Assembly (NCBI GenBank): GCA_934131175.1
Contig: CAKOZD010000002.1
Span: 127,294-191,293 of the forward strand
From: an uncultured Bacilli bacterium
GTDB taxonomy: Bacteria; Bacillota_I; Bacilli_A; RF39; UBA660
DNA: 64,000 nucleotides
Reading direction: 5' to 3'
In this document: in pieces, positions 31,450 through 41,034 of the stretch
Layout of the letters: each line of letters starts with the position of its first letter
How positions within the stretch are numbered: the first letter of the stretch is position 1
Notes under the pieces: generated by a model
Database searches by the model: none
The model's input: the letters and a program-made list of their open reading frames with translations, nothing else
What the model was told of the DNA's origin: nothing
Made by a program: the position numbers and the translations under genes

Positions 31450-32139
31450 ATGGCAAAAAAAATAGTCAAAAGAAGAAAAATTAGGTTATTTAATTTCTTA
31501 TTAGTTCTTTTAGTTTTATTAGGACTATTTTTTGCAGTGTATCAAATAATTGAGATGCCTATTAAAAATATTGTTATTAAAAATACTACTTATTTAAATG
31601 ATGATTATATTATAGAACTTGCTAAGATAAAAGATTATCCTAGTTTTGTTCTTACTAGTTCTAAGAGTATAAATAAAAATGTTAGTAAATCAAAGTATAT
31701 TTCTTCTGTTAAAGTTAATAAAAAGTGGGGATTTGTACTTGAGATTGATGTTTTAGAGAATAGACCTTTATTTTATAGTGTTAATGATAATAAGTATATT
31801 TTAAGTAATAATATTTCAGTAGAAGATGATTCTATCAGTAGTAATTTTAGAGTACCTAGATTATTAAATTATGTTCCAGATAAAAAATACAAGAAATTTG
31901 TCAGTGACATGGAAAAGATAAATTTAGATACTTTATCTAAAATAAGTGATATTGAATATAAACCAAATGATTATGATAAAGATAGATTTTTACTTTATAT
32001 GGATGATGGTAATATGGTTTATTTAACACTTACTAAGTTTAAAATGATTAATCATTATAATGAGGTTTTAACTCAACTTGAAAATCATAAAGGTATATTA
32101 TATTTAGATAGTGGAAATCATTTTAAAATTATGGAATAG
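31450..32139 (+). CDS. divIB: Cell division protein DivIB/FtsQ
   Basis: 229 residues. A basic cytoplasmic start (AKKIVKRRKIRLF), one membrane helix (about residues 13-33) and an extracellular POTRA-type domain (IEMPIKNIVIKNTTYLNDDYIIELAKI), then a beta-domain with VLENRPLFYSV. FtsQ/DivIB links early and late division proteins. The sequence is divergent but order (murB-divIB-...-ftsA) and architecture agree. The start ATG 31450 uses a GGGAG that overlaps the end of murB. Confidence 0.85.
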   Translation: MAKKIVKRRKIRLFNFLLVLLVLLGLFFAVYQIIEMPIKNIVIKNTTYLNDDYIIELAKIKDYPSFVLTSSKSINKNVSKSKYISSVKVNKKWGFVLEIDVLENRPLFYSVNDNKYILSNNISVEDDSISSNFRVPRLLNYVPDKKYKKFVSDMEKINLDTLSKISDIEYKPNDYDKDRFLLYMDDGNMVYLTLTKFKMINHYNEVLTQLENHKGILYLDSGNHFKIME

Positions 32140-32149
32140 GAGAGATAAT

Positions 32150-33508
32150 ATGATAAGTTTTATAAGAAATAATTATAAAAGTATTATAAAATTTGTTATG
32201 TTATTTTTCTTTTTTTTATTATTTTTAGTAGTTAATTATAATATTTATCAAGGTGATAGTGTTGCAAATTATGGATTTAGTTATGCTCTTTTACGAGGAG
32301 AAGTTCCATATTTAGACTTTAATATGGTAATACCTTTATTTAGTCCTTTTTTATATAGTTTAGGACTTCATTTATTTAATGATATATTAATGTTTTATAT
32401 AGAGCAGAGTATCTTACTTTGTGTACTGGTTTATTTTTTAGAAAAACTAGTTGGTAAAAAGTATATTTTATTTATTCTTGGTATATGTATGTTTTATCCA
32501 ATAAGTTTATGTACAACTATTTTTCCGGGGTATAATTTTATTGTATTTTTATTATTAATAATTTTATTTTACTTATTAAAAAATAAGAAGAATGATATAT
32601 TAGTTGGATTTGTAATTGGACTTATTTTTTGTACTAAGCAAACTATTGGATTGGTCTTATTTATTCCTAGTTTATATTATTTGTTTTCTAAGAAAGAGAG
32701 ATTTTTAAAAAGATTAATTGGTTATTTTATACCGGTTGTAATTACTTTTATTTACTTAGCTATTACTGGTAGTTTTATGAAATTCATTGATTTATGTTTT
32801 TTAGGTTTATTTAATTTTGGTTCTAATAATAAAAGTATTTCTATGTTTTATTTTATATTACTTTTTGTAGGAGTTGTTTACTTAGTATATAGAATTATTA
32901 AAAATAGAGATGATTATGAATTATATTACTTATTATTATATAGTGTTATTAGTCTTCCAATAGTTGACTTTTATCATGTATCTTTATTTTTAATTGGGAT
33001 ACTTTATTTAATTTGTCGTGATATTAGTATTAAAGATAATATTTATAAATATTTAGTAGTTATGATAGTATTTTTATTTATTAGTAGTGGTGTTATTGAA
33101 TATAAATTTCTAAATAGTTTTAACTTTTATAATTATAAGCATTTTACTTTCTATTTAAAAACTCCTAAATATAATGAGAGTATTAAATCTATTAATAAGT
33201 TTACTAAGAAATATGATAATGTTTATTATTTACTTCGTGGTACTGAGAGTTTTTTCTTTAAAATTAGTAATGATAGGAATATAACTTATTATGACTTATT
33301 AAATTATGGTAATTTGGGTTATAGGGGAGAAGAAAAAATAGTTTCTAAGATAAAAAATATTCCAAAGAATAGTATTATAGTTACTGATTCTAGTTTATGC
33401 AGTAAGAGTAGTAATAATAATCAGTTTATATGTGATAGTTTATCAGTTCTTAAGAGTTCTAAATTAATAAAAAATATATCTAATTATAAGATATATATTA
33501 AGGAGTAG
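32150..33508 (+). CDS. GT-C-like integral membrane protein (paralogue 1)
   Basis: 452 residues with about ten membrane helices. After the first helix comes GDSVANYGFSYALLRGEVPYLDFN, the loop layout of GT-C glycosyltransferases (ArnT/PMT-like), where an acidic pair in that loop is usually catalytic; here only one Asp is present. Later SGSFMKFIDLCFLGLFNFGSNN and a C-terminal extracellular tail of 120 residues are shared with the two genes that follow. These enzymes use polyprenyl-phosphate sugars, but the substrate is unknown. Start ATG 32150 with AGGAGAG. It lies 10 bp after divIB, inside the division gene group. Confidence 0.75.
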   Translation: MISFIRNNYKSIIKFVMLFFFFLLFLVVNYNIYQGDSVANYGFSYALLRGEVPYLDFNMVIPLFSPFLYSLGLHLFNDILMFYIEQSILLCVLVYFLEKLVGKKYILFILGICMFYPISLCTTIFPGYNFIVFLLLIILFYLLKNKKNDILVGFVIGLIFCTKQTIGLVLFIPSLYYLFSKKERFLKRLIGYFIPVVITFIYLAITGSFMKFIDLCFLGLFNFGSNNKSISMFYFILLFVGVVYLVYRIIKNRDDYELYYLLLYSVISLPIVDFYHVSLFLIGILYLICRDISIKDNIYKYLVVMIVFLFISSGVIEYKFLNSFNFYNYKHFTFYLKTPKYNESIKSINKFTKKYDNVYYLLRGTESFFFKISNDRNITYYDLLNYGNLGYRGEEKIVSKIKNIPKNSIIVTDSSLCSKSSNNNQFICDSLSVLKSSKLIKNISNYKIYIKE

Positions 33509-33512
33509 TATT

Positions 33513-34865
33513 ATGAATTTTATAAAGAAAAATTATAAGAGTATTCTAAAATATCTTGGTATTTATCTATTTGTTTGTATTTGTTATATTTATATTTTAT
33601 ATTTCTTGAGATTTGGAGATTCTCTTAGTTTTTATGCTTTTTCTCATGCTTTGAAGAATGGACAAGTAATGTATAATGATTTTAATATTATAACGACACC
33701 TTTATATGTTATTTTTATGTCTTTAGGATTACATATTTATGATAATTATTTAATGTTTACTTTAGAGCAAGCATTTCTAGTTACTTTGTTTATCTATTTT
33801 GTTAATAAGAATTTAGGTTTCAAAAAAACATTAATTTTATTTTTATTATTTATATTTTATATTGGTATATTTTATATGACTTATAATTTTTTTACTTTAT
33901 TTTTCTTAATAATTATATATTATTTAGAGAAGAATTATTCTTCTAAAGATTATTTAATTGGTTTTATTATAGGGCTTTCTATACTTAGTAAACATGTAAT
34001 TGGATGTATGTTGCTTATCCCTATGTTTATTATTTGTTTTAGAAATAGAGGTAAATTATTTAAAAGATTAGTTGGTGTTTTTATTCCATGTTTTATATTT
34101 CTTATTTATTTAGTTATTAATAAGTCATTATATAGTTTTATTAATTTATGTTTTTTGGGACTTTTTGATTTTAGTAGTAATAATAGTAGACCATCAGGAG
34201 TTTTATTTTATCTATCTATTTTAATTGTAATAATACTTATTTATTATATTATTAGACACAAAGATAAAAAATATTTGTATTATCTTCCATGTAGTTTTTT
34301 CTTCGCTTATCCTATATTTGATCAACATCATTTTTCATACTTATTATTTATATTCTTGTTTTTCTTATTAGATAATTATAATAGAAAAGATATTAAAAAA
34401 AATAAAATAACTTATGTATTTATGGTTCTTTTTATATTTAATATTTTATTCTTTATTAGTATACTTTCATTAGAAAAAAATGTTATAAAATGTGATAGTA
34501 AAAGATTTAGTTTATTTTATACAAATAAGCCTTTATGTAATACGTTAAGAGAAAAAAAGAAAGTTTTAGATAAATATTGTGTTAATTCAAAATGTACTAT
34601 AATTGATGGTTATGGTATTGTTTATAATACTTCTAGGGATGCTGATTTAAGTTATTTTGATGTTACTTTTTATGGAAACTTAGGATATGATGGGACTAAT
34701 ATGATGATTAAGAAAATAGATAGTTTAAAAAATAATTATTTTGTTATTGGAACATCCTGTCTTAATGGTGCTAAATATAATCAATATAATAAAGAAGTTA
34801 TTAATTATATAATAAAGAATAAAAAGTATGTAGGAAAAGATTATGATTTTATAATCTATAAGTAG
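33513..34865 (+). CDS. GT-C-like integral membrane protein (paralogue 2)
   Basis: 450 residues, clearly a paralogue of its neighbours: KNYKSILKYLGIY at the start, GDSLSFYAFSHALKNGQVMYNDFN in the first loop, INLCFLGLFDFSSNN later, and the same extracellular C-terminal domain ending with FYGNLGYDGTNMM. About ten helices. As in paralogue 1 the loop has GDS instead of the acidic pair. It starts 4 bp after paralogue 1 with AGGAG. The C-terminal domain contains a CNTLREKKK...CVNSKC cysteine set that is not in the others. Function unknown. Confidence 0.75.
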   Translation: MNFIKKNYKSILKYLGIYLFVCICYIYILYFLRFGDSLSFYAFSHALKNGQVMYNDFNIITTPLYVIFMSLGLHIYDNYLMFTLEQAFLVTLFIYFVNKNLGFKKTLILFLLFIFYIGIFYMTYNFFTLFFLIIIYYLEKNYSSKDYLIGFIIGLSILSKHVIGCMLLIPMFIICFRNRGKLFKRLVGVFIPCFIFLIYLVINKSLYSFINLCFLGLFDFSSNNSRPSGVLFYLSILIVIILIYYIIRHKDKKYLYYLPCSFFFAYPIFDQHHFSYLLFIFLFFLLDNYNRKDIKKNKITYVFMVLFIFNILFFISILSLEKNVIKCDSKRFSLFYTNKPLCNTLREKKKVLDKYCVNSKCTIIDGYGIVYNTSRDADLSYFDVTFYGNLGYDGTNMMIKKIDSLKNNYFVIGTSCLNGAKYNQYNKEVINYIIKNKKYVGKDYDFIIYK

Positions 34866-34929
34866 TATTAATATTTTGTAAATTATAAATTATTATGATA
34901 TATATTAAGTAATAGGATGAGAGGTTTAT

Positions 34930-36255
34930 ATGAGAAAAAAGATTTTACTAGGAATATTATTGTTTATATTGTTACTTGTATTTAATTTATTTATATATCC
35001 AATAACACTTGATGAGATATGGAATTATGGATTTTCTTATAATATTTTAAATGGAAAAGTTCCTTACTTAGACTTTAATATGATTTTAACTCCTCTTTTT
35101 TCTTTTATTATGACTTTACCATTAATGATATTTGGAAATAATATTTTAGTATTTAATATATTTAATGTATTTATTATTTTAGGATGTTTTTTTCTTTTAT
35201 ATAAACTTATAGATAATAATATGTGGCTTTGTGCTTTGATATTTTTTATACCATTTCCAATTTTATATCCTAGTTATAATTTGTTTTTATTATTTTTATT
35301 CTTATGCCTTATTTATTTAGAAAAAAATGAAAAAAGTGATTATTTAATAGGTTTTATAGTTGGATGTTTGATACTTACTAAACAAAGTGTTGGAGCTTTT
35401 CTCTTATTACCGTGTTTACTATACTATTTAAAAAATAAAAAAAAGTTTATCTCAAGACTTATTGGCTGTGTTATTCCATGTAGTATATTTTTAATATATT
35501 TATTAATTACAAAATCATTTATGAATTTTTTAGATTTATGTTTATTTGGATTATTTGATTTTGCAGGTAATAATTCTGTTACTTCTAAATTTTACTTTTT
35601 AATTTTTATATTAATATGTTTAGTTACTATAATATTTATAGTTAAAGATTATAAAAACATATATAACTATTATGCTCTTATGTTTTATAGTATAAGTATA
35701 CCTTTATTTGATGCTTATCATATTGGATTTCAATTATTTGTTTTTCTATTATTAATTCTTTTGAAAAGTAAAAGTAAATTACCAGTTAATTCATTTTTAA
35801 TTTTTATTATTATATATATAGGTGTTAGTATACCTTATCTTTTATATGATTTTAAATCATATAAAGTAATATATCCTAATAATATTAATCATTTTGAATA
35901 TAGATATTTAGGTAGTAAACAAGTTGATTTTACAAATGAAGTTTCTAACTATATCAAAAAAAATAAGGATTATAAATATATGTTTTTAGATTCTAATGGC
36001 TATTATTTTAGAATAATTAATGATGAGAGTGCTAGTTATTTGGATTTAATTAATATGGGTAATTGGGGTTATAATGGTTCTGATAAGTTAATTAATTCTA
36101 TAAAGAAATTGCCAAAGAATACAAGATTTTTTATAGATGGAGTTGAGTTAGTAGGACAAAGGCAAATAGATAGAGGTGCAATTAAATATGTAATTAAACA
36201 TGGTAAAAAAATAGATAAAGTTGGTTTACATGATGTTTATATTTTAGAAAATTAG
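34930..36255 (+). CDS. GT-C-like integral membrane protein (paralogue 3)
   Basis: 441 residues, about ten helices. The first loop reads TLDEIWNYGFSYNILNGKVPYLDFN, so this member has the acidic D-E pair expected of an active GT-C transferase. LDLCLFGLFDFAGNN and MGNWGYNGSDKLI are shared with paralogues 1 and 2. It is separated from paralogue 2 by 64 bp and may have its own promoter. GAGAGG lies before ATG 34930. It is the best candidate for a catalytically active enzyme of the group. Confidence 0.77.
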   Translation: MRKKILLGILLFILLLVFNLFIYPITLDEIWNYGFSYNILNGKVPYLDFNMILTPLFSFIMTLPLMIFGNNILVFNIFNVFIILGCFFLLYKLIDNNMWLCALIFFIPFPILYPSYNLFLLFLFLCLIYLEKNEKSDYLIGFIVGCLILTKQSVGAFLLLPCLLYYLKNKKKFISRLIGCVIPCSIFLIYLLITKSFMNFLDLCLFGLFDFAGNNSVTSKFYFLIFILICLVTIIFIVKDYKNIYNYYALMFYSISIPLFDAYHIGFQLFVFLLLILLKSKSKLPVNSFLIFIIIYIGVSIPYLLYDFKSYKVIYPNNINHFEYRYLGSKQVDFTNEVSNYIKKNKDYKYMFLDSNGYYFRIINDESASYLDLINMGNWGYNGSDKLINSIKKLPKNTRFFIDGVELVGQRQIDRGAIKYVIKHGKKIDKVGLHDVYILEN

Positions 36256-36266
36256 AGGTGAATATT

Positions 36267-37679
36267 ATGAAAAATAAAATAAAGAAGAATAAATATATTA
36301 TATTATTTGTACTTGTATTATTATCGTTAAGTATATTTTCAATGGTATTTGTTGGGTATGAATGTGATTATTTTTGGCATATAAAAGCAGGAGAGTATAT
36401 GGTTAAAAATAATACTATTTTAACACATGATGTGTTTTCTTGGTTTGTTACTGGAAAATATTGGTTTTCTCATGAATGGTTATTTGAGAAGGTCTTATAT
36501 AATTTGTTAAATATATTTGGTAATTTACATATTTATGTTTATTGCTTTGTATTGTTTTTTACTTTACTTCTTAGTATTTTTATTCCTAATAGAAAAGAGT
36601 ATTTAAAAAATGTTCCATTTTGTATGCTTTGGTTTAGTTTTAGTGCAATTTTGTTTTTCTTTTTACAAGCAAGACCTCATTTAATAACTTATGTTTTAAT
36701 TTCTTTATTACTCTATATATTATTTGATTTATATAAAAATGAAGATTCAAATAAATTTTATTTTATTCCAATTATTTCACTTATTTGGGTTAATGTTCAT
36801 GGAGGAAGTAGTAGTTTAGTTTATATTTTTCCTATTATATTCTTCTTATGTGGTATTTTTTCATTTAAATCATCAAAAATAGAAAATACTGATTATTCAA
36901 GAAAAAAACTTATTAAATATATGTTATCTATATTATTTGCTTTTATTCCACTTTTTATAAATCCTCATGGATATAAAATGGTACTTTATCCTTATCAAAA
37001 TATGAATAATAGTGTGATGCTTGAGAATATAAGTGAATGGCATTGTAGTGATTTAAATTCAATTAGTCATTATCCTTTCTTTGTTTTAGCATTTTTAATA
37101 TTTATGATTATGTTTTTTAGTAAGAAGAAAATTAGATTAATAGATGCTTTAATATTTTTATTTGGTTTATATTTAGGATTAAAAAGTATTAGATTTTGGC
37201 CTTTTATATATATTTTTATGTCTCATTCTATATTTTATTATATTTCTCCTAGAAAGGTTGATAAAGGTACAGATAAAGTGTTTATAATTTTAATATGTCT
37301 TTTCTTAGGTATTTTTTGTTTAAATAAATCTCATTTAAAACTTTCTCCTACTAAGATTATTAGTGATAAGGCAATAGATGTTTTAAAGAAGGAAAAGCCT
37401 AAGAGACTTCTTAATTATTATGATTATGGTGGTTATTTAGTATATAAAGATATTCCTGTATTTATTGATGGGCGTGCTGATTTATACTCAGAGTATAATT
37501 TCGAAGATTATCTTGATATAAGTAATACTTCTTATAAGTTTACTAAGTATTTAAAAAAGTATAATTTTGATTATATATTGATGCCTAAAAAGAGAGGAAT
37601 TACTACTTATTTATCTGAATCTAATGATTATAATATTATTTATTCTGATAAGAAAGTTGTTATTTTTAAGGCTAAATAA
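36267..37679 (+). CDS. GT-C-like integral membrane protein (divergent member)
   Basis: 470 residues, about ten helices. After the first helix it reads YECDYFWHIKAGEYMVKNN then HDVFSW and HEWLF, a pattern seen in membrane proteins of the GT-C superfamily that act on dolichyl/undecaprenyl-linked sugars. The C-terminal domain has PKRLLNYYDYGGYLVYKDI and PVFIDGRADLYSEY, which is the soluble domain of that family. It is distant from the three paralogues. I use ATG 36267 because AGAGGTG ends 6 nt upstream. It is followed by the ftsA promoter. Confidence 0.75.
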   Translation: MKNKIKKNKYIILFVLVLLSLSIFSMVFVGYECDYFWHIKAGEYMVKNNTILTHDVFSWFVTGKYWFSHEWLFEKVLYNLLNIFGNLHIYVYCFVLFFTLLLSIFIPNRKEYLKNVPFCMLWFSFSAILFFFLQARPHLITYVLISLLLYILFDLYKNEDSNKFYFIPIISLIWVNVHGGSSSLVYIFPIIFFLCGIFSFKSSKIENTDYSRKKLIKYMLSILFAFIPLFINPHGYKMVLYPYQNMNNSVMLENISEWHCSDLNSISHYPFFVLAFLIFMIMFFSKKKIRLIDALIFLFGLYLGLKSIRFWPFIYIFMSHSIFYYISPRKVDKGTDKVFIILICLFLGIFCLNKSHLKLSPTKIISDKAIDVLKKEKPKRLLNYYDYGGYLVYKDIPVFIDGRADLYSEYNFEDYLDISNTSYKFTKYLKKYNFDYILMPKKRGITTYLSESNDYNIIYSDKKVVIFKAK

Positions 37680-37690
37680 GTCGATTCTAT

Positions 37691-37718
37691 TTGCAAAAAA
37701 ATGCTTTTATAGTATAAT
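37691..37718 (+). promoter_or_regulatory. Promoter of ftsA-ftsZ
   Basis: TTGCAA (37691-37696), 16 bp, TATAAT (37713-37718); ribosome site TAGGAG follows and ftsA starts at 37746. Confidence 0.65.
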
Positions 37719-37745
37719 TGAAATTAAAGATAGGAGATGCATTAG

Positions 37746-38984
37746 ATGAGTGATATTTATACTGGAATTGATTTAGGTACTGATAGTGTAAAAGTTGTTG
37801 TATGTGAAAAACTTAATGATAAATATCATGTTTTAGCTTCATCTTCTTATCCATCTTCTGGTATTAAGGATGGTTTTATTACTGATAATCGTATGGCAAT
37901 TAATTCTGTTAGTAATGCGATTAGACAAGTTAATGAAATGCTTGGTATTAAAATTACTAAAGTAATTGCATGTGTTCCTCCTGCTAATTGTAGTATGGAT
38001 ATTGTGGTTGGTAGGGTTGATGTTATTGATTATAATGAAATTACTGGTATTGATATTGGTAATGTACTTAATGATGCACTAAAGGGACAAGATTTTAGTG
38101 AGAGAGAATTAGTAACGGCTATGCCTATTAATTTTACAGTAGATGGTACTACAAGTATTAGAGACCCTAAAGGTTTAAAAGGAAGTACTTTAGAGACACG
38201 AGTTGTTATTAGTACAGTTCCTAAAGAACCTTTATATAGAATACTTGAAGTGTTGAAACTGAGTGGTGTTGAGACTGTTGATATTAGTTTTACATCATTT
38301 GGAGATTATTATACAGTTAAGAATAAAAACTATGATGATGTAGTTGGTGCTATTATTAATATTGGTGAAGAGTCAACTAATGTTTCTGTTTTTAATAAAG
38401 GAATTCAGATAAAAAATAGTTTGATTCCTGTTGGAAGTAAGAATGTTGATAAGGATTTGACTTATGTTTTTAAGTCAAATCTTGAAGAGTCTCGTAAACT
38501 GAAAGAAAAGTTTGCTGTTGCTCTTTCATCTTTAGCAGATAGTAATGATACTTGGAACTTTAAAATTGATAAAGATACTTCTAAAGAAGTAAATCAAGTT
38601 GGAGTGTCTAAAGTAGTTGAAGCACGAGTTAGGGAGTTGTTAAAACTTGCCAAAAATGAAATAAAAAACTTAACAAATAGGGAAATACGTTATATAATTA
38701 TAACAGGTGGCTTAAGCGAATTGGCTGGGTTTTCATATTTAGTAGAGCAAGAATTTGGTTTTGTTGCGAAGGTATGTAATATCAAGACAATGGGTATTAG
38801 GCATAATATGTATAGTAGTTGTTATGGAACTATTAAGTATTTTAATGATAAGCTTGACTTGAGAGGTAAGCATTATAATATGATAAGTAATGAGGATGTA
38901 GAAAAGCTATCTTCTACTGATTCTCTTGTAACAACAAGTGAAAATGTGATAAGTAAAGTGTTTGGGCACTTTTTCGTAGATTAA
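37746..38984 (+). CDS. ftsA: Cell division protein FtsA
   Basis: 412 residues of the actin-like FtsA family, which anchors FtsZ filaments to the membrane. It shows the phosphate-1 motif YTGIDLGTDSVKVVV, the SHS2 (1C) domain (residues about 85-165), the second phosphate motif GAIINIGEESTNVSV and the adenosine motif YIIITGGLSELAGF. The C-terminal SENVISKVFGHFFVD is a likely amphipathic membrane-targeting helix. Twelve bp separate it from ftsZ. The order divIB-...-ftsA-ftsZ is as in other Firmicutes. Confidence 0.94.
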   Translation: MSDIYTGIDLGTDSVKVVVCEKLNDKYHVLASSSYPSSGIKDGFITDNRMAINSVSNAIRQVNEMLGIKITKVIACVPPANCSMDIVVGRVDVIDYNEITGIDIGNVLNDALKGQDFSERELVTAMPINFTVDGTTSIRDPKGLKGSTLETRVVISTVPKEPLYRILEVLKLSGVETVDISFTSFGDYYTVKNKNYDDVVGAIINIGEESTNVSVFNKGIQIKNSLIPVGSKNVDKDLTYVFKSNLEESRKLKEKFAVALSSLADSNDTWNFKIDKDTSKEVNQVGVSKVVEARVRELLKLAKNEIKNLTNREIRYIIITGGLSELAGFSYLVEQEFGFVAKVCNIKTMGIRHNMYSSCYGTIKYFNDKLDLRGKHYNMISNEDVEKLSSTDSLVTTSENVISKVFGHFFVD

Positions 38985-38996
38985 GGAGGAAAAGGT

Positions 38997-40124
38997 ATGA
39001 TAGGCGGACTTGAAATGGATCAATTAGCAAAAATCAAAGTCATCGGATTAGGTGGCGGTGGTGGAAACGCTATAAATAGAATGGTTGAATCTGGAGTTAA
39101 AGGGGTAGAATTTATTGCTGCTAATACAGATTTACAAGTATTAAATACATCAAAGGCAGATGTTAAAATTCAGATTGGAGCAACATTAACAGATGGACTT
39201 GGAGCAGGTGGAAAACCAGAAATTGGTAAAGAATCTGCAGTTGAGTCTAAAAAAGAAATAGAAGATGCTTTATCTGGAGCAGATATGGTATTTATTACCG
39301 CTGGAATGGGTGGTGGTACTGGTACTGGTGCTGCAGGAGTTGTTGCAGAGATTGCACAAGGACTTGGAGCATTAACAGTTGCGATAGTTACTAAGCCATT
39401 CTCTTTTGAAGGTAAGAGAAGAATGGAAAATGCCCTTAAAGGAATTGAAGAGTTAAAGAAACATGTTGATACATTAATTATTATTCCAAATGATAAATTA
39501 AGAGAAATTATTGATAAATCAACACCAATGCTTGAAGCATTTAAAGAAGTTGATAATGTACTTCGTCGAGGAGTTCAATCTATTTCAGATTTAATTGCTG
39601 TTGTTGGTCTTGTTAACCTTGACTTTGCAGATGTTAAAGCTGTAATGGAGAAGAGTGGACGTGCAATTATCGGTATTGGTATTGGTATGGGAGAAGATAG
39701 AGCACTTGAGGCTGCTAAACAAGCTGTTTCATCTCCACTTCTTGAAACTTCAATTGAGGGAGCAACAGATGCTATTATCAATATTACAGGTGGAGTTAAT
39801 TTAACATTGTTCGAGGCTGAACAAGCAGCAGAAGTTGTTAGAGGAGCAAGTAATACTGATATTAATACAATCTTTGGTTCAGTTATTAATGAGAATTTAA
39901 ATGATGAAGTTATTGTTACAGTTATTGCTACAGGTTTTGATAAAAAAAGACCTGCTCAACCAGAAGTAGCTCCATTATATAGTAATAACGTACCTCCAAG
40001 AAGAAGTATGTCTAGAGAAGAATATTCATATAATACACCAGAATTATTAAGTTCAGATGATGATTCAGATTCTGGAAGTGTAGATATCGAAATGCCTTCT
40101 TTCTTAAGAGATAGAAATTTTTAA
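38997..40124 (+). CDS. ftsZ: Cell division protein FtsZ
   Basis: 375 residues, tubulin-like GTPase that forms the division ring. The signature AGMGGGTGTGAAGVV, the N-terminal KVIGLGGGGGNAINRM, NTDLQVL and NLDFADVKAVM (T7 loop with catalytic Asp) are all present. After about residue 320 a short linker leads to DIEMPSFLRDRNF, the conserved C-terminal peptide that binds FtsA and other partners. AAGGAGG precedes the ATG. Codon choice is of the highly expressed kind. An insertion sequence lies in its terminator just downstream. Confidence 0.98.
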   Translation: MIGGLEMDQLAKIKVIGLGGGGGNAINRMVESGVKGVEFIAANTDLQVLNTSKADVKIQIGATLTDGLGAGGKPEIGKESAVESKKEIEDALSGADMVFITAGMGGGTGTGAAGVVAEIAQGLGALTVAIVTKPFSFEGKRRMENALKGIEELKKHVDTLIIIPNDKLREIIDKSTPMLEAFKEVDNVLRRGVQSISDLIAVVGLVNLDFADVKAVMEKSGRAIIGIGIGMGEDRALEAAKQAVSSPLLETSIEGATDAIINITGGVNLTLFEAEQAAEVVRGASNTDINTIFGSVINENLNDEVIVTVIATGFDKKRPAQPEVAPLYSNNVPPRRSMSREEYSYNTPELLSSDDDSDSGSVDIEMPSFLRDRNF

Positions 40125-40132
40125 AAAAATAA

Positions 40133-40146
40133 AAGTAGATTGATTT
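40133..40146 (+). repeat. Left direct repeat flanking the IS element
   Basis: AAGTAGATTGATTT is repeated exactly at 41501-41514, immediately outside both ends of the element. It is the 5' half of the former ftsZ terminator hairpin. Confidence 0.75.
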
Positions 40147-40186
40147 TGAATTAGTCAACAAAAAGTAGACACTAAAAAAAGATTTA

Positions 40187-41032
40187 TTAGAACCCTAATT
40201 CGGTTTTATACTGAATTGGGGTTTTATAATCTAATGAACAGGCTAAACGTTCATTATTATAATAATAAATATATTCATTAATAAATTCATCAAATGAATC
40301 ATAACTATCAATATTCCAATCATTCATAATTTCTTCTTTAATCCATCCATTAATTGATTCCATTTTTGGATTATCAGTTGGAGTTCCTGCTCGACTCATA
40401 GACCGAATTATGTTATGATTTTTATGTGCATTTGTAAATGCCAATGAGGAATAAACTACTCCTTGATCACTATGCAAAGTTGTGGAGTAATTAATTCCTT
40501 TTATTTTGTCTAAAATTACATTTAGTCCCTCATAATAAGGAACTATTGAATTATGTTTTTTTGTATAAGAATAAGCAAGTATTTCTATATTAAATGCATC
40601 CATATATAAAACTGTATCATATAAATCTTCTCGATATCTTATACATGTCATATCAGTAACTATTAATTCTAATGGTTTAGAAACATTCCAATGTCCCTTA
40701 ACCAAATTGGGATATTTGACTGATTCATTACCGGGTTTTCTATATTTATAATTTCTAACAACTGATTTTATCCCTAAAAACTTACAACATTCATGAACGT
40801 AATTATCAGATACATACCAACCAATATCAACTCTTATTTGTCTATTAATATGTCTATATCCCCATGAAGGATGTTTTTTGTGATATTCTTTAACTAATTC
40901 GCACATATCATTTCTATTTATTTCATAATTATTTAAAATATCTTTTGTTTTTATCCATTTATAATAACCACTTCTTGACACATTCATTTCGATGCATAAA
41001 GTTTTAACATTAAATTCTTTACTTAATACCAA
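40187..41032 (-). CDS. IS3-family transposase OrfB (DDE catalytic part)
   Basis: 281 residues from the nominal TTG start. It has the HTH_21 and integrase core of IS3 transposases: NVSRSGYYKWIK, HPSWGYRHINRQI, then LIVTDMTCIRYREDLYDTVLYMD (first Asp), LHSDQGVVYSS (second Asp) and GTPTDNPKMESINGWIKEE (catalytic Glu). The frame is open upstream of the TTG back to the A7 slippery stretch in orfA and there encodes WSNCNIQWFKEQEFEVV, so the true product is an OrfAB fusion made by -1 frameshifting. OrfB alone may not be made. Confidence 0.9.
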   Translation of the reverse strand: MVLSKEFNVKTLCIEMNVSRSGYYKWIKTKDILNNYEINRNDMCELVKEYHKKHPSWGYRHINRQIRVDIGWYVSDNYVHECCKFLGIKSVVRNYKYRKPGNESVKYPNLVKGHWNVSKPLELIVTDMTCIRYREDLYDTVLYMDAFNIEILAYSYTKKHNSIVPYYEGLNVILDKIKGINYSTTLHSDQGVVYSSLAFTNAHKNHNIIRSMSRAGTPTDNPKMESINGWIKEEIMNDWNIDSYDSFDEFINEYIYYYNNERLACSLDYKTPIQYKTELGF

Positions 41033-41034
41033 TA

